Part shown: positions 34,771-46,985 of the stretch, in pieces
How the letters are laid out: every line of letters begins with the position of its first letter
Position numbering within the stretch: the first letter of the stretch is position 1
DNA from: Nemertoderma westbladi
Taxonomy: Eukaryota > Xenacoelomorpha > Nemertodermatida > Nemertodermatidae
Direction: 5' to 3'
Assembly: GCA_032718475.1 (NCBI GenBank)
Contig: JAUCBJ010003173.1
Location: 1 to 64,000, forward strand
Length of the DNA: 64,000 nt
Position numbers and translations under genes: made by a program
The notes under the pieces: model-generated
What the model saw: the letters and a program-made list of their open reading frames with translations, nothing else
What the model was told of the DNA's origin: nothing
Database searches by the model: none

Positions 34771-35892
34771 TTGTTAGCTGATTACGCCAGTAATTGTTAG
34801 CTGATTACGCCAGTAATTGTTAGCTGATTACGCCCGTAATTGTTAGCTGATTACGCCAGTAATTGTTAGCTGATTACGCCAGTAATTGTTAGCTGATTAC
34901 GCCAGTAATTGTTAGCTGATTACGCCAGTAATTGTTAGCTGATTACGCCAGTAATTGTTAGCTGATTACGCCAGTAATTGTTAGCTGATTACGCCAGTAA
35001 TTGTTAGCTGATTACGCCAGTAATTGTTAGCTGATTACGCCAGTAATTGTTAGCTGATTACGCCAGTAATTGTTAGCTGATTACGCCAGTAATTGTTAGC
35101 TGATTACGCCAGTAATTGTTGGCTGATTACGCCAGTAATTGTTAGCTGATTACGCCAGTAATTGTTAGCTGATTACGCCAGTAATTGTTAGCTGATTACG
35201 CCAGTAATTGTTGGCTGATGTACGCCAGTAATTGTTAGCTGATTACGCCAGTAATTGTTAGCTGATTACGCCCGTAATTGTTAGCTGATTACGCCAGTAA
35301 TTGTTAGCTGATTACGCCAGTAATTGTTAGCTGATTACGCCAGTAATTGTTAGCTGATTACGCCAGTAATTGTTAGCTGATTACGCCAGTAATTGTTAGC
35401 TGATTACGCCAGTAATTGTTAGCTGATTACGCCAGTAATTGTTAGCTGATTACGCCAGTAATTGTTAGCTGATTACGCCAGTAATTGTTAGCTGATTACG
35501 CCAGTAATTGTTAGCTGATTACGCCAGTAATTGTTAGCTGATTACGCCAGTAATTGTTAGCTGATTACGCCAGTAATTGTTAGCTGATTACGCCAGTAAT
35601 TGTTAGCTGATTACGCCAGTAATTGTTAGCTGATTACGCCAGTAATTGTTAGCTGATTACGCCAGTAATTGTTAGCTGATTACGCCAGTAATTGTTGGCT
35701 GATTACGCCAGTAATTGTTAGCTGATTACGCCAGTAATTGTTAGCTGATTACGCCAGTAATTGTTGGCTGATTACGCCAGTAATTGTTAGCTGATTACGC
35801 CAGTAATTGTTAGCTGATTACGCCAGTAATTGTTAGCTGATTACGCCAGTAATTGTTAGCTGATTACGCCAGTAATTGTTAGCTGATTACGC
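34771..35892. repeat. 23-bp satellite (about 49 units)
   Basis: An extremely uniform array whose 23-bp unit contains GTAATTGTTAGCTGATTACG. Rare variants are TTGGCTG and CGCCCG. GTAAT and ATTAC within each unit can pair. The homogeneity implies recent expansion or assembly-level copy uncertainty. A CRISPR array is excluded because the units are contiguous with no spacers. Confidence 0.97.
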
Positions 35893-36296
35893 CCTTGGGG
35901 CATAATCAAATTTAATTGGGAGAATTCGATAGTATTGTTTATACAAACTCAGTTTACATTATGTTTTTTTTTTTATTAAAATTTCTCGCTGTGATTTTTA
36001 AAAAGATTTTTCACATGAAACAAATTAAAACTGCAATTTAATTTCCTTTTAACGTGAATTAAATTTACAACCATATAATAATTTATTTGCTTATCTTTCA
36101 TTAAATTCTCATTAAATCAGGAAGTGAATACCTTTGTCGCTCGTTAGTAACCCATAAGGCGTAGCACGCATATTAAGGGGGGGGGGGGGGGGGGGGGGGG
36201 TACACCATTTTGGTCCAAAATATGTCGAAATTTTTTTTATGGTCTATTATAATGCACCATTGAATGGTGTTTCCAAATCTGAAAACCGCTATTTAA

Positions 36297-37710
36297 CCCT
36301 TTCCAGCCCAGTGCTTTAAAATAAGTGTGGGCCAATGCTCCGTAAAATTGGAAAAATTGAAAGTTTTATTCAGAAATGTCCATTTTACTTTTCTTACACA
36401 AAATGATCTGTAGATTCCGAATTTCTGGATGATTTTTAATTTTTTTCAAATTTATCGATTTATTGATTAGTTATTGATTTTGATCAATTTATTTATCAAT
36501 TAATTGATTTGTACAATAGTTCATAATTAAAAATAATTTTTACATATTCTGACTTAAATTTTTATGTAGAATTTGAATTTCAAGTAAAAAAACATTTTTG
36601 AGCAAAATTTATTGATTGATTGATCAATTATTGATTTTTCGTCGCATTCCAGAAGCTGCGATATCTTTGACAGGTATAACTTTCTTCCCGGACGTAGTAG
36701 CTAAATCCAATGCTGCTTTGTTCGCTTGGTGGATTCTTTGATTGGTGCACTTTACAATTATGTCAATTAAATTATCAGTCAAGAAAAGATCAACAATCTC
36801 CAATTTCAAAATTTGTTGTATCCACACCCCGCCAGCCAGATGTTGAATTGAAACAGTGAGGCTGAAATGGATCCTGGTCTGGATCAATCGATTTCCAAAC
36901 ATTGGATTCAGGGAGCATAAAGCGGTCATCGTCGTCATCGCTACTACCGGTACCACTAACACTGTCGTCGTCACTGCCAGCTGTGTCAGCCTCACTACCA
37001 TCTTCGTCTATGTCTTCATCTGAATCCACTCCCGAAAAACCATAAGAATGGGGTGGTTTTCGTTGCCGTACTGGGTATGGCATTCTCAGCCAATTTCCAA
37101 CACTAGCTGACTAGGGCGTTAGGTCTAGTCCAGTAGTCGGCTACCGGTATATCCTACACGACTATATCCGGATTGTTACATTCGCGTGACAATAGTGTCC
37201 GACAGTCCGAAATTATAGCGAAATTATAATGGCTGAATGGAAATATTACTACTTAGGGATGGACTATTTAGGGTTAGTACCTAGGTTACTTACCGGTAGG
37301 CAGTAACCAAAACAATAAACAAACATCTATTGGTGCAATAAGACAGCCTACCAGTAACAGAATCCAGACTTCGGTACCTTAGATACTGTCTAAAAGTATG
37401 GGGGGGGGGGGGGGGGGGGCTAAGGGGAATACTGATGTATAACAAGTCGTATAAAGCCTTGAATGTACAATTGTACTGAACTGCAGTATCAATACAACAC
37501 TCTAATAAGGCCTAAATAGGTTTGAATTTACCGCCAAAAGTTGGTGTGCAGCATATTATATTGCCTAGAAATGCTCCAACAGCTCACAGAACATCCCTAG
37601 TACTGCTCTACAAAACAAACAAGCCGTACATCTCAAAGGATAACCATGGCATAAATATATGCCATGGAGCATTTAGTGGTGGCATAGATATATGCCAGGG
37701 CTGGAAAGGG
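36297..37710 (+). mobile_element. piggyBac-type element nested in the outer element
   Basis: 1414 bp flanked by TTAA (36293-36296, 37711-37714), with a perfect 13-bp terminal inverted repeat CCCTTTCCAGCCC. Near the right end are palindromes around ATATATGCCATGG and ATATATGCCA. It encodes a broken piggyBac-like transposase N terminus on the minus strand. The related uninterrupted target is at 14031-14034. The element also contains a poly-G run at about 37400-37419. It inserted after the outer element. Confidence 0.9.
36624..37083 (-). pseudogene. piggyBac-type transposase, N-terminal fragment with frameshift
   Basis: Minus strand. The first frame (37083-36790) gives an acidic N terminus (DEDIDEDGSEADTAGSDDD) then SGWRGVD. 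After a one-base shift near 36.8 kb the second frame gives LEIVDLFLTDNLIDII and VKCTNQRIHQANKAALDLA, which match the start of the piggyBac DDE domain (an FF-x-LL-x-I-x-TN pattern). The catalytic aspartates that should follow are absent, so the copy is a deletion derivative. It sits wholly inside the TTAA-flanked element with matching end sequences, which supports the assignment. Confidence 0.75.
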
Positions 37711-38530
37711 TTAATAGCTCTTTTAGTTTTCAAGTTATGTAAATTTCCATTTAGGGAATCCTATTGAAATTACTATTACTAAGTATAATTAATGAAAGGT
37801 CGATTATCTCCATATATTTTTTTTATGAAATTGTCACCTTCAAAACCCTACTTCTTCTACAATTTTTGAGTAATTAGTCTGAAACTTCCTGTGCGTGTCT
37901 AGGTAGCCACCGTGCATAAAAGTATCAGGCAACTTTTCGGAATTTTTTGTTAATAAAATTTAATACTATTTATAAAAAACCTAAAAATTAGCATAAATTT
38001 GCAGCGCCACCTAGCGGTGCAGAATTATTTTAACAAAATTTCGCCTGATAGTTATGTTGCCCCATCTTTGATCTATCATATAAAAAAACTTTCATGTGAT
38101 TAGAATCAAAACTGTAAAAGCCTTAGGGTTTTAAGCGCAACCAAGTTTTTTTTATTGTTAACTAGTATTAACTAATATTAAATAGCGGAAAATTTTTTTT
38201 TTCTGACCTGTCATGTAGAATAGTATCTTAGGCACCTATATGCCAAATTTTAGCCAAAACCAAACAATTTTGAAACGCTGGGAGTGATAAATCGAAGAGT
38301 TGTCCGAAAATGGTGTACCCCCCCCCCCCTTAAATAGAAATTCTCCGCCAACAGAAAGACGATTAATAATTTACTATTCAACAAGTGAATCTGTTGTTTG
38401 GCAGCTCGTTATAAATTACACCAAACAAGTGGATGGTTTCGTTGCTGGGCGGGTAGATTCGGATGGTTTCTAAAAACCCACTTAATGAATCGATGATTCG
38501 AAAGAACATAACATCAGTGGGAGGGATCTA

Positions 38531-39672
38531 GGACACTTCCCCCTCGCCCAAGTAGGACACTTCCCCCCCGGACAGTTCCCCCCCGGACACTTCCCCCCCG
38601 GACAGTTCCCCCCCGGACACTTCCCCCTCGCCCAAGTAGGACACTTCCACCCCGGACACTTGCCCCCCGGACACTTCCCCCCCAGTTAAAGTGTTAAAAT
38701 TAATCTGGGTGCATCAAAGCAATAAACAAAAGTTAAAGATGGTTACAGGACAAGTTGTATCTAGACAAGTTTTTTCAAAATTATAAAAGAAACATTTTTA
38801 TAGTCAAATTTTGTTTGTTTTTCTTTTAATTTGGGGCTGCCGCCCTCAAACCCCCGCTTCTTTTGTTGGAGGCTCACGCCCCCAAACCCCTACTTCTTTT
38901 CTTGGGGGCTGCCGCCCCCAAACCACCGTTTATATTCTTGGGGGTTATCGCCCCCAGACCCCGGCATTTCCCTGAGTGCCCGTGGTGAAAGACCGTTTTA
39001 AATAATCAATTCATGTTTGTATCATCAGATAATAAATTGACTAAGCCTAAAGTAGGAGCTGTATTGAATGTTAACCAAATTAATATATAAATTACTACAA
39101 TATTACAGTATATAATTCAACAAAATCCTATTAAAAATATTGCAAGTAACCAGGAAATTTAATATGTAGTGTGTATAATATCTATATAGTATGTATAGTA
39201 ATATGTATATTAATATGTAATGCTGAACACAGAATACAGGTCGACGCATGTCGATTTTACCCTGGAGAGGTATAATTTTGATTGCAACAATAATATTCAT
39301 CCCCATCTGCTACAATTTGAAGAAGACTATTACATAATAATACCTATAATTAAAACAATTAATTATTATAATTCTATAGTTAATAAAAACAGTATGGAAT
39401 TTATAGGTCATCTAATATAATTAATTGTTTAAAGATTAGCAAACAATACGATGTAATTGCATTGATAAAACCCATAAATAAAACTTGGATATAAAATGTA
39501 AAATCGGGATGCAAAAGATCACTTTCTGAGCTACGAAAGGAAAATTGGATACAACTTATCTGGATACAAGCGGTCCGTTTACCTTACAAAATGAAAAATA
39601 CGAATGTGCGAAGTTAAGAACAGTAGGGGGGGAAGTGTCCGCGGGGGGGAAGTGTCCGGGAGGGAAGTGTCC
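38531..39672. mobile_element. element with tandem GGACACTTCCCCCC ends in inverted orientation
   Basis: The left end (38531-38690) has about nine copies of GGACACTTCCCCCC or GGACAGTTCCCCCC. The right end (about 39626-39672) has three copies of the reverse complement. The interior has a CTGCCGCCCCCAAACC-type repeat (38830-38965) and no transposase. Outside both ends is a CAGTGGGAG-N2-ATCTA-like sequence (38515-38530, 39679-39695), which could be target duplication or chance similarity with the adjoining minisatellite. Confidence 0.65.
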
Positions 39673-39689
39673 GAACACCCAGTGGGAGA

Positions 39690-42600
39690 TCATCTATGGT
39701 GGTGAACAGACATTCCTTTAGGAAACAGAGTGGAAGGGTTTACTGTGGAAGATCACCCATGGGGGGTGAACAGTCAATCTTTTAGGAGACATAGTGGAAG
39801 GAGTTACGGTGGAAGATCACCCATGGCGGTGAACAGACATTCCTTTAGGAAACAGAGTGGAAGGGTTTACTGTGGAAGATCACCCATGGGGGGTGAACAG
39901 TCAATCTTTTAGGAGACATAGTGGAAGGAGTTACGGTGGAAGATCACCCATGGCGGTGAACAGACATTCCTTTAGGAAACAGAGTGGAAGGGTTTACTGT
40001 GGAAGATCACCCATGGTGGTGAAAAAGCATTCCTTTAGGAAACAGATTGGAATGGTTTACCTTAGAAAATCACTCATTTTGGTGAACAGTCATTCCTTTA
40101 GAAAACATAGTGGAATGGTTTACTGTGGAAGATCACCCATGGGGGTGTACAGTCATTCTTTTAGGAGACATAGTGGAAGGAGTTACTGTGGAAGATCACC
40201 CATGGCGGTGAACAGTCATTCCTTTAGGAAACAGAGTGGAAGGGTTTACTGTGGAAGATCACCGATGGTGGTGAACAGTCATTCCTTTAGGAAACAGAGT
40301 GGAAGGGTTTACTGTAAAAAATCACTCATTTTGGTGAACGGGCATTCCTTTAAGAAACATAGTGGAAGGGTTTACTGTAGAAAATCACTCATGGTGGTGA
40401 ACAGGCATTCCCTTAGGAAATAACTTGGAAGGGTTTAATGTGGGTGGAAGATCACCCATGCTGGTGAACAGGCATTCCTTTAGGAAACAGAGTGGAAGAG
40501 TTTACTGTAGAAAATCACTCATTTTGGTGAACGGGCATTCCTTTATGAAACAGAGTGGAATGGTTTACTGTAGAAAATCACTCATTTTGGTGAACAGACA
40601 TTCCTTTAGGAAACAGAGTGGAAGGGTTTACTGTGGAAGATCACCCATGGTTGTGAACAGGCATTCATTTAAGAAACTGAGTGGAAGGGTTTTCTGTAGA
40701 AAATCACCCATGGTGGTGAACAGACATTCCTCTAGGAGACACAGTGGAAGGGTTTACTGTGGAAGATCACCCATGGTAGTGAACAAGCATTCCTTTAGGA
40801 AACAGAGTGGAAGGGTTTACTGTGGAAGATCATCTATGGTGGTGAACAGTCATTCCTTTGGGAAACAGAGTGGAATGGTTTACTGTAGAAAATCACTCAT
40901 TTTGGTGAACAGGCATTCCTTTAAGAAACAGAGTGGAAGGGTTTACTGTGGAAGATCACCCATGGTGGTGAACAGGCATTCCTTTGGGAAACAGAGTAGA
41001 AGGGTTTACTGTGGAAGATCACCCATGGCGGTGAACAGTCATTCTTTTAGGAGACATAGTGGAAGTAGTTACTGTGGAAGATCACCCATGGTGGTGAACA
41101 CACATTCATTTAGGAAACAGATTGGAATGGTTTACCTTAGAAAATCACTCATTTTGGTGAACAGTCATTCCTTTAGGAAACAGAGTGGAAGGGATTACTG
41201 TGGAAGATCACCCATGGTGGTGAACAGGCATTCCTTTAGGAAACCGAGTGGAAGGGTTTACTGTGGAAGATCACCCATGGTGGTGAACAGGCATTCCTTT
41301 AGGAGACACAGTGGAAGGGTTTACTGTAGAAAATCACTCATTTTGGTGAACAGGCATTCCTTTAGGAAACAGAGTGGAAGGGTTTACTGTGGAAGACACC
41401 CATGGTATTGAGCAGTCATTCCTTTAGGAAACAGAGTGGAAGGGTTTACTGTGGAAGATCACCGATGGTGGTGAACAGTCATTCCTTTAGGAAACAGAGT
41501 GGAAGGATTTACTGTGGAAGACACCTATGGTATTGAACAGTCATTCCTTTAGGAAACAGAGTGGAAGGGTTTACTGTGGAAGATCACCGATGGTGGTGAA
41601 CAGTCATTCCTTTAGGAAACAGAGTGGAAGGGTTTACTGTAAAAAATCACTCATTTTGGTGAACGGGCATTCCTTTAAGAAACATAGTGGAAGGGTTTAC
41701 TGTAGAAAATCACTCATGGTGGTGAACAGGCATTCCCTTAGGAAATAACTTGGAAGGGTTTAATGTGGGTGGAAGATCACCCATGCTGGTGAACAGGCAT
41801 TCCTTTAGGAAACAGAGTGGAAGAGTTTACTGTAGAAAATCACACATTTTGGTGAACGGGCATTCCTTTATGAAACAGAGTGGAATGGTTTACTGTAGAA
41901 AATCACTCATTTTGGTGAACAGACATTCCTTTAGGAAACAGAGTGGAAGGGTTTACTGTGGAAGATCACCCATGGTTGTGAACAGGCATTCATTTAAGAA
42001 ACTGAGTGGAAGGGTTTTCTGTAGAAAATCACTCATGGTGGTGAACAGACATTCCTTTAGGAAACAAGAGTGGAAGGGTTTAATGTGGAAGATCACCCAT
42101 GGTGGTGAACAGACATTCCTCTAGAAGACACAGTGGAAGGGTTTACTGTGGAAGATCACCCATGGTAGTGAACAAGCATTCCTTTAGGAAACATAGTGGA
42201 AGGGTTTACTGTGGAAGATCATCTATGGTGGTGAACAGTCATTCCTTTGGGAAACAGATCACCCATGGTTGTGAACAGGCATTCATTTAAGAAACTGAGT
42301 GGAAGGGTTTTCTGTAGAAAATCACTCATGGTGGTGAACAGACATTCCTTTAGGAAACAAGAGTGGAAGGGTTTAATGTGGAAGATCACCCATGGTGGTG
42401 AACAGACATTCCTCTAGAAGACACAGTGGAAGGGTTTACTGTGGAAGATCACCCATGGTAGTGAACAAGCATTCCTTTAGGAAACATAGTGGAAGGGTTT
42501 ACTGTGGAAGATCATCTATGGTGGTGAACAGTCATTCCTTTGGGAAACAGAGTGGAATGGTTTACTGTAGAAAATCACTCATTTTGGTGAACAGGCATTC

Positions 42601-45600
42601 CTTTAAGAAACAGAGTGGAAGGGTTTACTGTGGAAGATCACCCATGGTGGTGAACAGGCATTCCTTTGGGAAACAGAGTGGAAGGGTTTACTGTGGAAGA
42701 TCACCCATGGCGGTGAACAGTCATTCTTTTAGGAGACATAGTGGAAGTAGTTACTGTGGAAGATCACCCATGATGGTGAACACACATTCATTTAGGAAAC
42801 AGATTGGAATGGTTTACCTTAGAAAATCACTCATTTTGGTGAACAGTCATTCCTTTAGGAAACAGAGTGGAAGGGATTACTGTGGAAGATCACCCATGGT
42901 GGTGAACAGGCATTCCTTTAGGAAACCGAGTGGAAGGGTTTACTGTGGAAGATCACCCATGGTGGTGAACAGGCATTCCTTTAGGAGACACAGTGGAAGG
43001 GTTTACTGTAGAAAATCACTCATTTTGGTGAACAGGCATTCCTTTAGGAAACAGAGTGGAAGGGTTTACTGTGGAAGACACGCATGGTATTGAGCAGTCA
43101 TTCCTTTAGGAAACAGAGTGGAAGGGTTTACTGTGGAAGATCACCGATGGTGGTGAACAGTCATTCCTTTAGGAAACAGAGTGGAAGGATTTACTGTGGA
43201 AGACACCTATGGTATTGAACAGTCATTCCTTTAGGAAACAGAGTGGAAGGGTTTACTGTGGAAGATCACCGATGGTGGTGAACAGTCATTCCTTTAGGAA
43301 ACAGAGTGGAAGGGTTTACTGTAAAAAATCACTCATTTTGGTGAACGGGCATTCCTTTAAGAAACATAGTGGAAGGGTTTACTGTAGAAAATCACTCATG
43401 GTGGTGAACAGGCATTCATTTAAGAAACTGAGTGGAAGGGTTTACTGTGGAAGATCACCCATGGTTGTGAACAGGCATTCCTTTAGGAAACAGAGTGGAC
43501 GAGTTTACTGTAGAAAATCACTCATTTTGGTGAACGGGCATTCCTTTATGAAACAGAGTGGAATGGTTTACTGTAGAAAATCACTCATTTTGGTGAACAG
43601 ACATTCCTTTAGGAAACAGAGTTGAAGGGTTTACTGTGGAAGATCACCCATGGTTGTGAACAGGCATTCATTTAAGAAACTGAGTGGAAGGGTTTTCTGT
43701 AGAAAATCACTCATGGTGGTGAACAGACATTCCTTTAGGAAACAAGAGTGGAAGGGTTTAATGTGGAAGATCACCCATGGTGGTGAACAGACATTCCTCT
43801 AGGAGACACAGTGGAAGGGTTTACTGTGGAAGATCACCCATGGTAGTGAACAAGCATTCCTTTAGGAAACATAGTGGAAGGGTTTACTGTGGAAGATCAT
43901 CTATGGTGGTGAACAGTCATTCCTTTGGGAAACAGAGTGGAATGTTTTACTGTAGAAAATCACTCATTTTGGTGAACAGGCATTCCTTTAAGAAACCGAA
44001 TGGAAGGGTTTACTGTGGAAGATCACCCATGGTGAACAGGCATTCCTTTGGGAAACAGAGTGGAAGGGTTTACTGTGAAAGATCACCCATGGTGGTGAAC
44101 AGGCACTCCTTTAGGAAACAGAGTGGAAGGGTTTACTGTAGAAAATCACTCATTTTGGTGAACAGGCATTCCTTTAAGAAACCGAATGGAAGGGTTTACT
44201 GTGGAAGATCACCCATGGTGAACAGGCATTCCTTTGGGAAACAGAGTGGAAGGGTTTACTGTGAAAGATCACTCATGGTGGTGAACAGACATTCCTTTAG
44301 GAAACAGAGTGGAAGGGTTTACTGTGGAAGATCACCCATGGTGGTGAACAGGCATTCCTTTGGGAAACAGAGTGGAAGGGTTTACTGTGGAAGATCACCC
44401 GAGGTGGTGAACAGGCATTCCTTTGGGAAACAGAGTGGAAGGGTTTACTGTGAAAGATCACCCATGGTGGTGAACAGGCACTCCTTTAGGAAACAGAGTG
44501 GAAGGGTTTACTGTAGAAAATCACTCATTTTGGTGAACAGGCATTCCTTTAGGAAATAACTTGGAAGGGTTTAATGTGGGTGGAAGATCACCCATTCTGC
44601 TGAACAGGCATTCTTTTAGGAAACAGAGTGGAAATGGTTTACTGTAGAATATCACTCATTTTGGTGAACAGGCATTCCTTTAACCCTATTACCACTGGGG
44701 GGGGGGGGGGGGGCGAATCGGCCCCTTCCTAGTTTTTAGTTGCTGTAACTATGCAACCACATTACGTACCGGCCCAATTTTTTGTGAGAATTAGCCAAAT
44801 TTAATGCCGCATCTTTTGCAAAAAAAGCCGTTGCAATTGGATTTCTACTTTTCGATGTGGGTGCCACCTCAAAATTTGGTCTCCAGCACCAAATTTTTTG
44901 AAATTTTCGAATTTTACAAAGTCATTCGTGATTTAGTAATTATTTATGTTTGGGCTATTTTTATTTATTTTTATTGGTTTGGATCACTCTAATGCTCTAT
45001 ACAAGTATGTAAGTGTAGTGGTACGTCATTTTTGGAGCACCAAAATTAGGGCGTGGCACTTCAAATTTTGAAAAATACGAGATTCGGAAAATACACTAAA
45101 GTTTTGATTTGCAAAGCATTTTTATAGGTTTTCTAGAGCGCTGAATCGATTGAAAGTAATATAGAAGCCTGAAGACTTAGTGGTTCGCCATTTTTGGTGC
45201 ACCAAAATTAGGGCGTGGCACTTCAAATTTTGAAAAATACGAGATTCGGAAAATTCACTAAAGTTTTGATTTCAAATTAATTTTATAGGTTTTCTGGAGC
45301 GCTGAATCGATTGAAAGTAATATAGAAGCTTTGTGTACGTAATTTTCGGTGCACCAAAATTAGGGCGTGGTACTTCAAATTTTCAAAATTTCTTTATTCG
45401 GAAAAAACACTAAAGTTTTGATTTCAAAAAATGGCTAACTTCTAAGTCTTCAGGCTTCTATATTACTTTCAATCGATTCAGCGGCCTGGAAAACCTATAT
45501 AAATTCGTTAAAATTTCAATTTTTGTTTATTTTCCGAATCTCGTATTTTTCAAAATTTGAAGTGCCACGCCCTAATTTTGGTGCACCAAAAATGGCGAAC

Positions 45601-46270
45601 CACTCAGTCTTCAGGCTTCTATATTACTTTCAATCGATTCAGCGGCCCAGAAAGCCCATAAAGATGCGTTGAAATAAAAAAATTAGGGGCATTTTCTGAA
45701 TATCTAATTTTTCAAAATTTGAAGTGCCACGCCCACTTCTTAGGTGCACGAAAAATAGCATCCACTTCAATTTTTGGAAGTGGAATATAATCACATTCGA
45801 TTCAGCGTCTTGAAAAACCTACTAAATCTAGCCAACACTGCCACACTATTAGTTTTTAGAAAACGAAAAATTTTGTAATTTTGTCCTGGGACTACTTTTA
45901 TTTTTCATCAAAATTATGAGACCCTGCTTATGAAATTTTAACTTTTTAAGATTTGGTAGTGTTCATCTATAGTTGTTTCACCAACAGCCCAAATTTTGTA
46001 GGATTTCATTAGACGACTACAAAAATATAGTGGGTGGGCCGAATCGCCCCCCCCCCCCCCCCCCCCCCCCCAGTGGTGCTAATGGTCAAAACACCCCAGT
46101 GGTAATAGGGTTAAGAAACAGAGTGGAAGGGTTTACTGTGGAAGATCACCCATGGTGGTGAACAGGCATTCATTTAGGAAACAGAGTGGAAGTGTTTACT
46201 GTAGAAAATCACTCATGGTGGTGAACAGACATTCCTTTAGGAAATAACTTGGAAGGGTTTAATGTGGAAG
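39690..46270. repeat. 63-bp minisatellite, about 80 units, interrupted by a transposon
   Basis: Tandem units of 63 bp (GTGAACAGGCATTCCTTTAG ... GGTTTACTGTGGAAGATCAC) run 39690-44679 and resume at 46115-46270. The period is 21 codons, so one plus-strand frame (MVVNRHSFRKQSG then RVYCGRSP) stays open for up to 328 codons and is broken mainly by a recurring TAACTTGG variant. Blocks of units are duplicated on a larger scale: the MEGFNVGG variant is at 40425 and 41750, the MVLNSHSF variant at 41527 and 43209, and 42099 repeats at 42392. The long ORFs are not otherwise supported as genes. Confidence 0.95.
44684..46110 (+). mobile_element. TTAA-flanked non-autonomous DNA element inserted in the minisatellite
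   Basis: The flanks TTAA (44680-44683, 46111-46114) interrupt the repeat word CATTCCTTTAAGAAACAG, so any other unit of the array shows the empty site. The 17-bp terminal inverted repeat is CCCTATTACCACTGGGG, followed by a G run on the left and mirrored by a C run on the right, with GCGAATCGGCCC adjoining. The interior holds direct and inverted copies of a module containing TTAGGGCGTGGCACTTC. No transposase is present. A 5'-truncated relative lies at 53488-54427. Confidence 0.92.
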
Positions 46271-46489
46271 AACCCTCTGCACTAATTTCTAACAGACTTA
46301 TGTTCAACCACAGGGGACATGGACAAAATTTATTAATTTATAAATAAGTCTTTACAGAACAAAGGCTACCCCACTAGGGTCTTATTTAATCGAATCAACA
46401 CGCGCTTTAATAACCCTAACATTAAGCAAACCCCCACAGACAAATTAGATTTCATAGGTCTACCATACGTAACGGAACTAAGAGAAAAC

Positions 46490-46715
46490 AAGCGACAAGC
46501 GGACAACCAAAACCGACAACCTTTATTGATGCAAATTAATGTGAATTATCAATTGAGAGAAAAGAGCAGGTTACAGTGGAATTTTAGTCTACCCAAAACA
46601 ATAAACGATAGTCATGAGAACAGGCTAGATTTTTATATTAGTTGGTTTCAGCAGTGGTAGTCGGCTGGCGGTTGTCGGCGCAGCATTTACACCCAGAAAG
46701 AATATCTGGTTGGTC
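46490..46715. mobile_element. short DNA element, same family as in unc-4 intron 3
   Basis: Left GACAACCAAAACCGACAACC, core GAGCAGGTTACAGTGG, right GGTTGTCGGCGCAGC ending ATTTACACCC. It parallels the 225-bp element at 60530-60754, with more decay at the left end. No coding content. Confidence 0.65.
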
Positions 46716-46789
46716 TGCGGTTGATACCGTTTATTTCAGGGCGGAGGCTACAGTCTTATTTATTGAATGGGCACAAACCCATTTATATA

Positions 46790-46985
46790 GTGTCTGGTTG
46801 GAGATGTGTTCATCGTACTTAACATAGTGTACACGGCGCTGCATTCTTGAAGAAGTCCCATCCAGAGATTTAGTTAAGAATCCAGCATGGACTCCCATAT
46901 AGGAGTACTGGTACTACTGCTGCAAAAAATACGACCCTTGAGATTCCGTTTTAATCCAAGAGACTCACAAAATGTAAAATTGTGT
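46790..46985 (-). pseudogene. LINE fragment
   Basis: It is homologous to about 30855-31035 of the longer LINE: TAGTGTCTGGTTGGAGATGT, GCATGGACTCCCATATAGGAG and the preceding CATCCAGAGATTT. On the minus strand it encodes the LYGSPCW region, with indels. Confidence 0.75.

Larger units (their letters stand above)
36177..38329 (+). mobile_element. poly-G/poly-C-ended DNA element flanked by TTAA (outer element)
   Basis: TTAA at 36173-36176 and 38330-38333 flank the element. The left end is 24 G then TACACCATTTTGG; the right end is CAAAATGGTGTA-like (GAAAATGGTGTA) then 12 C. The related empty site is visible at 57745-57748 on the opposite strand, where the same flanks (CACGCATA and ATAGAAATTCTC) meet at a single TTAA. 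It has no own transposase. Removing the nested inner element leaves about 740 bp. TTAA targeting is the hallmark of the piggyBac superfamily, but G-run ends are not typical of it. Confidence 0.85.

Noticed and set aside
34771-35892. CRISPR-like regular repeats
   Set aside because: Units are contiguous with no unique spacers and the context is an animal genome. It is a satellite. The same applies to the 20-, 28-, 39- and 63-bp arrays.
44804-44992. Short frame inside the 44.7-kb TTAA element as transposase
   Set aside because: No DDE motif or similarity to the piggyBac N terminus seen at 36.6-37.1 kb; the length is far too short.
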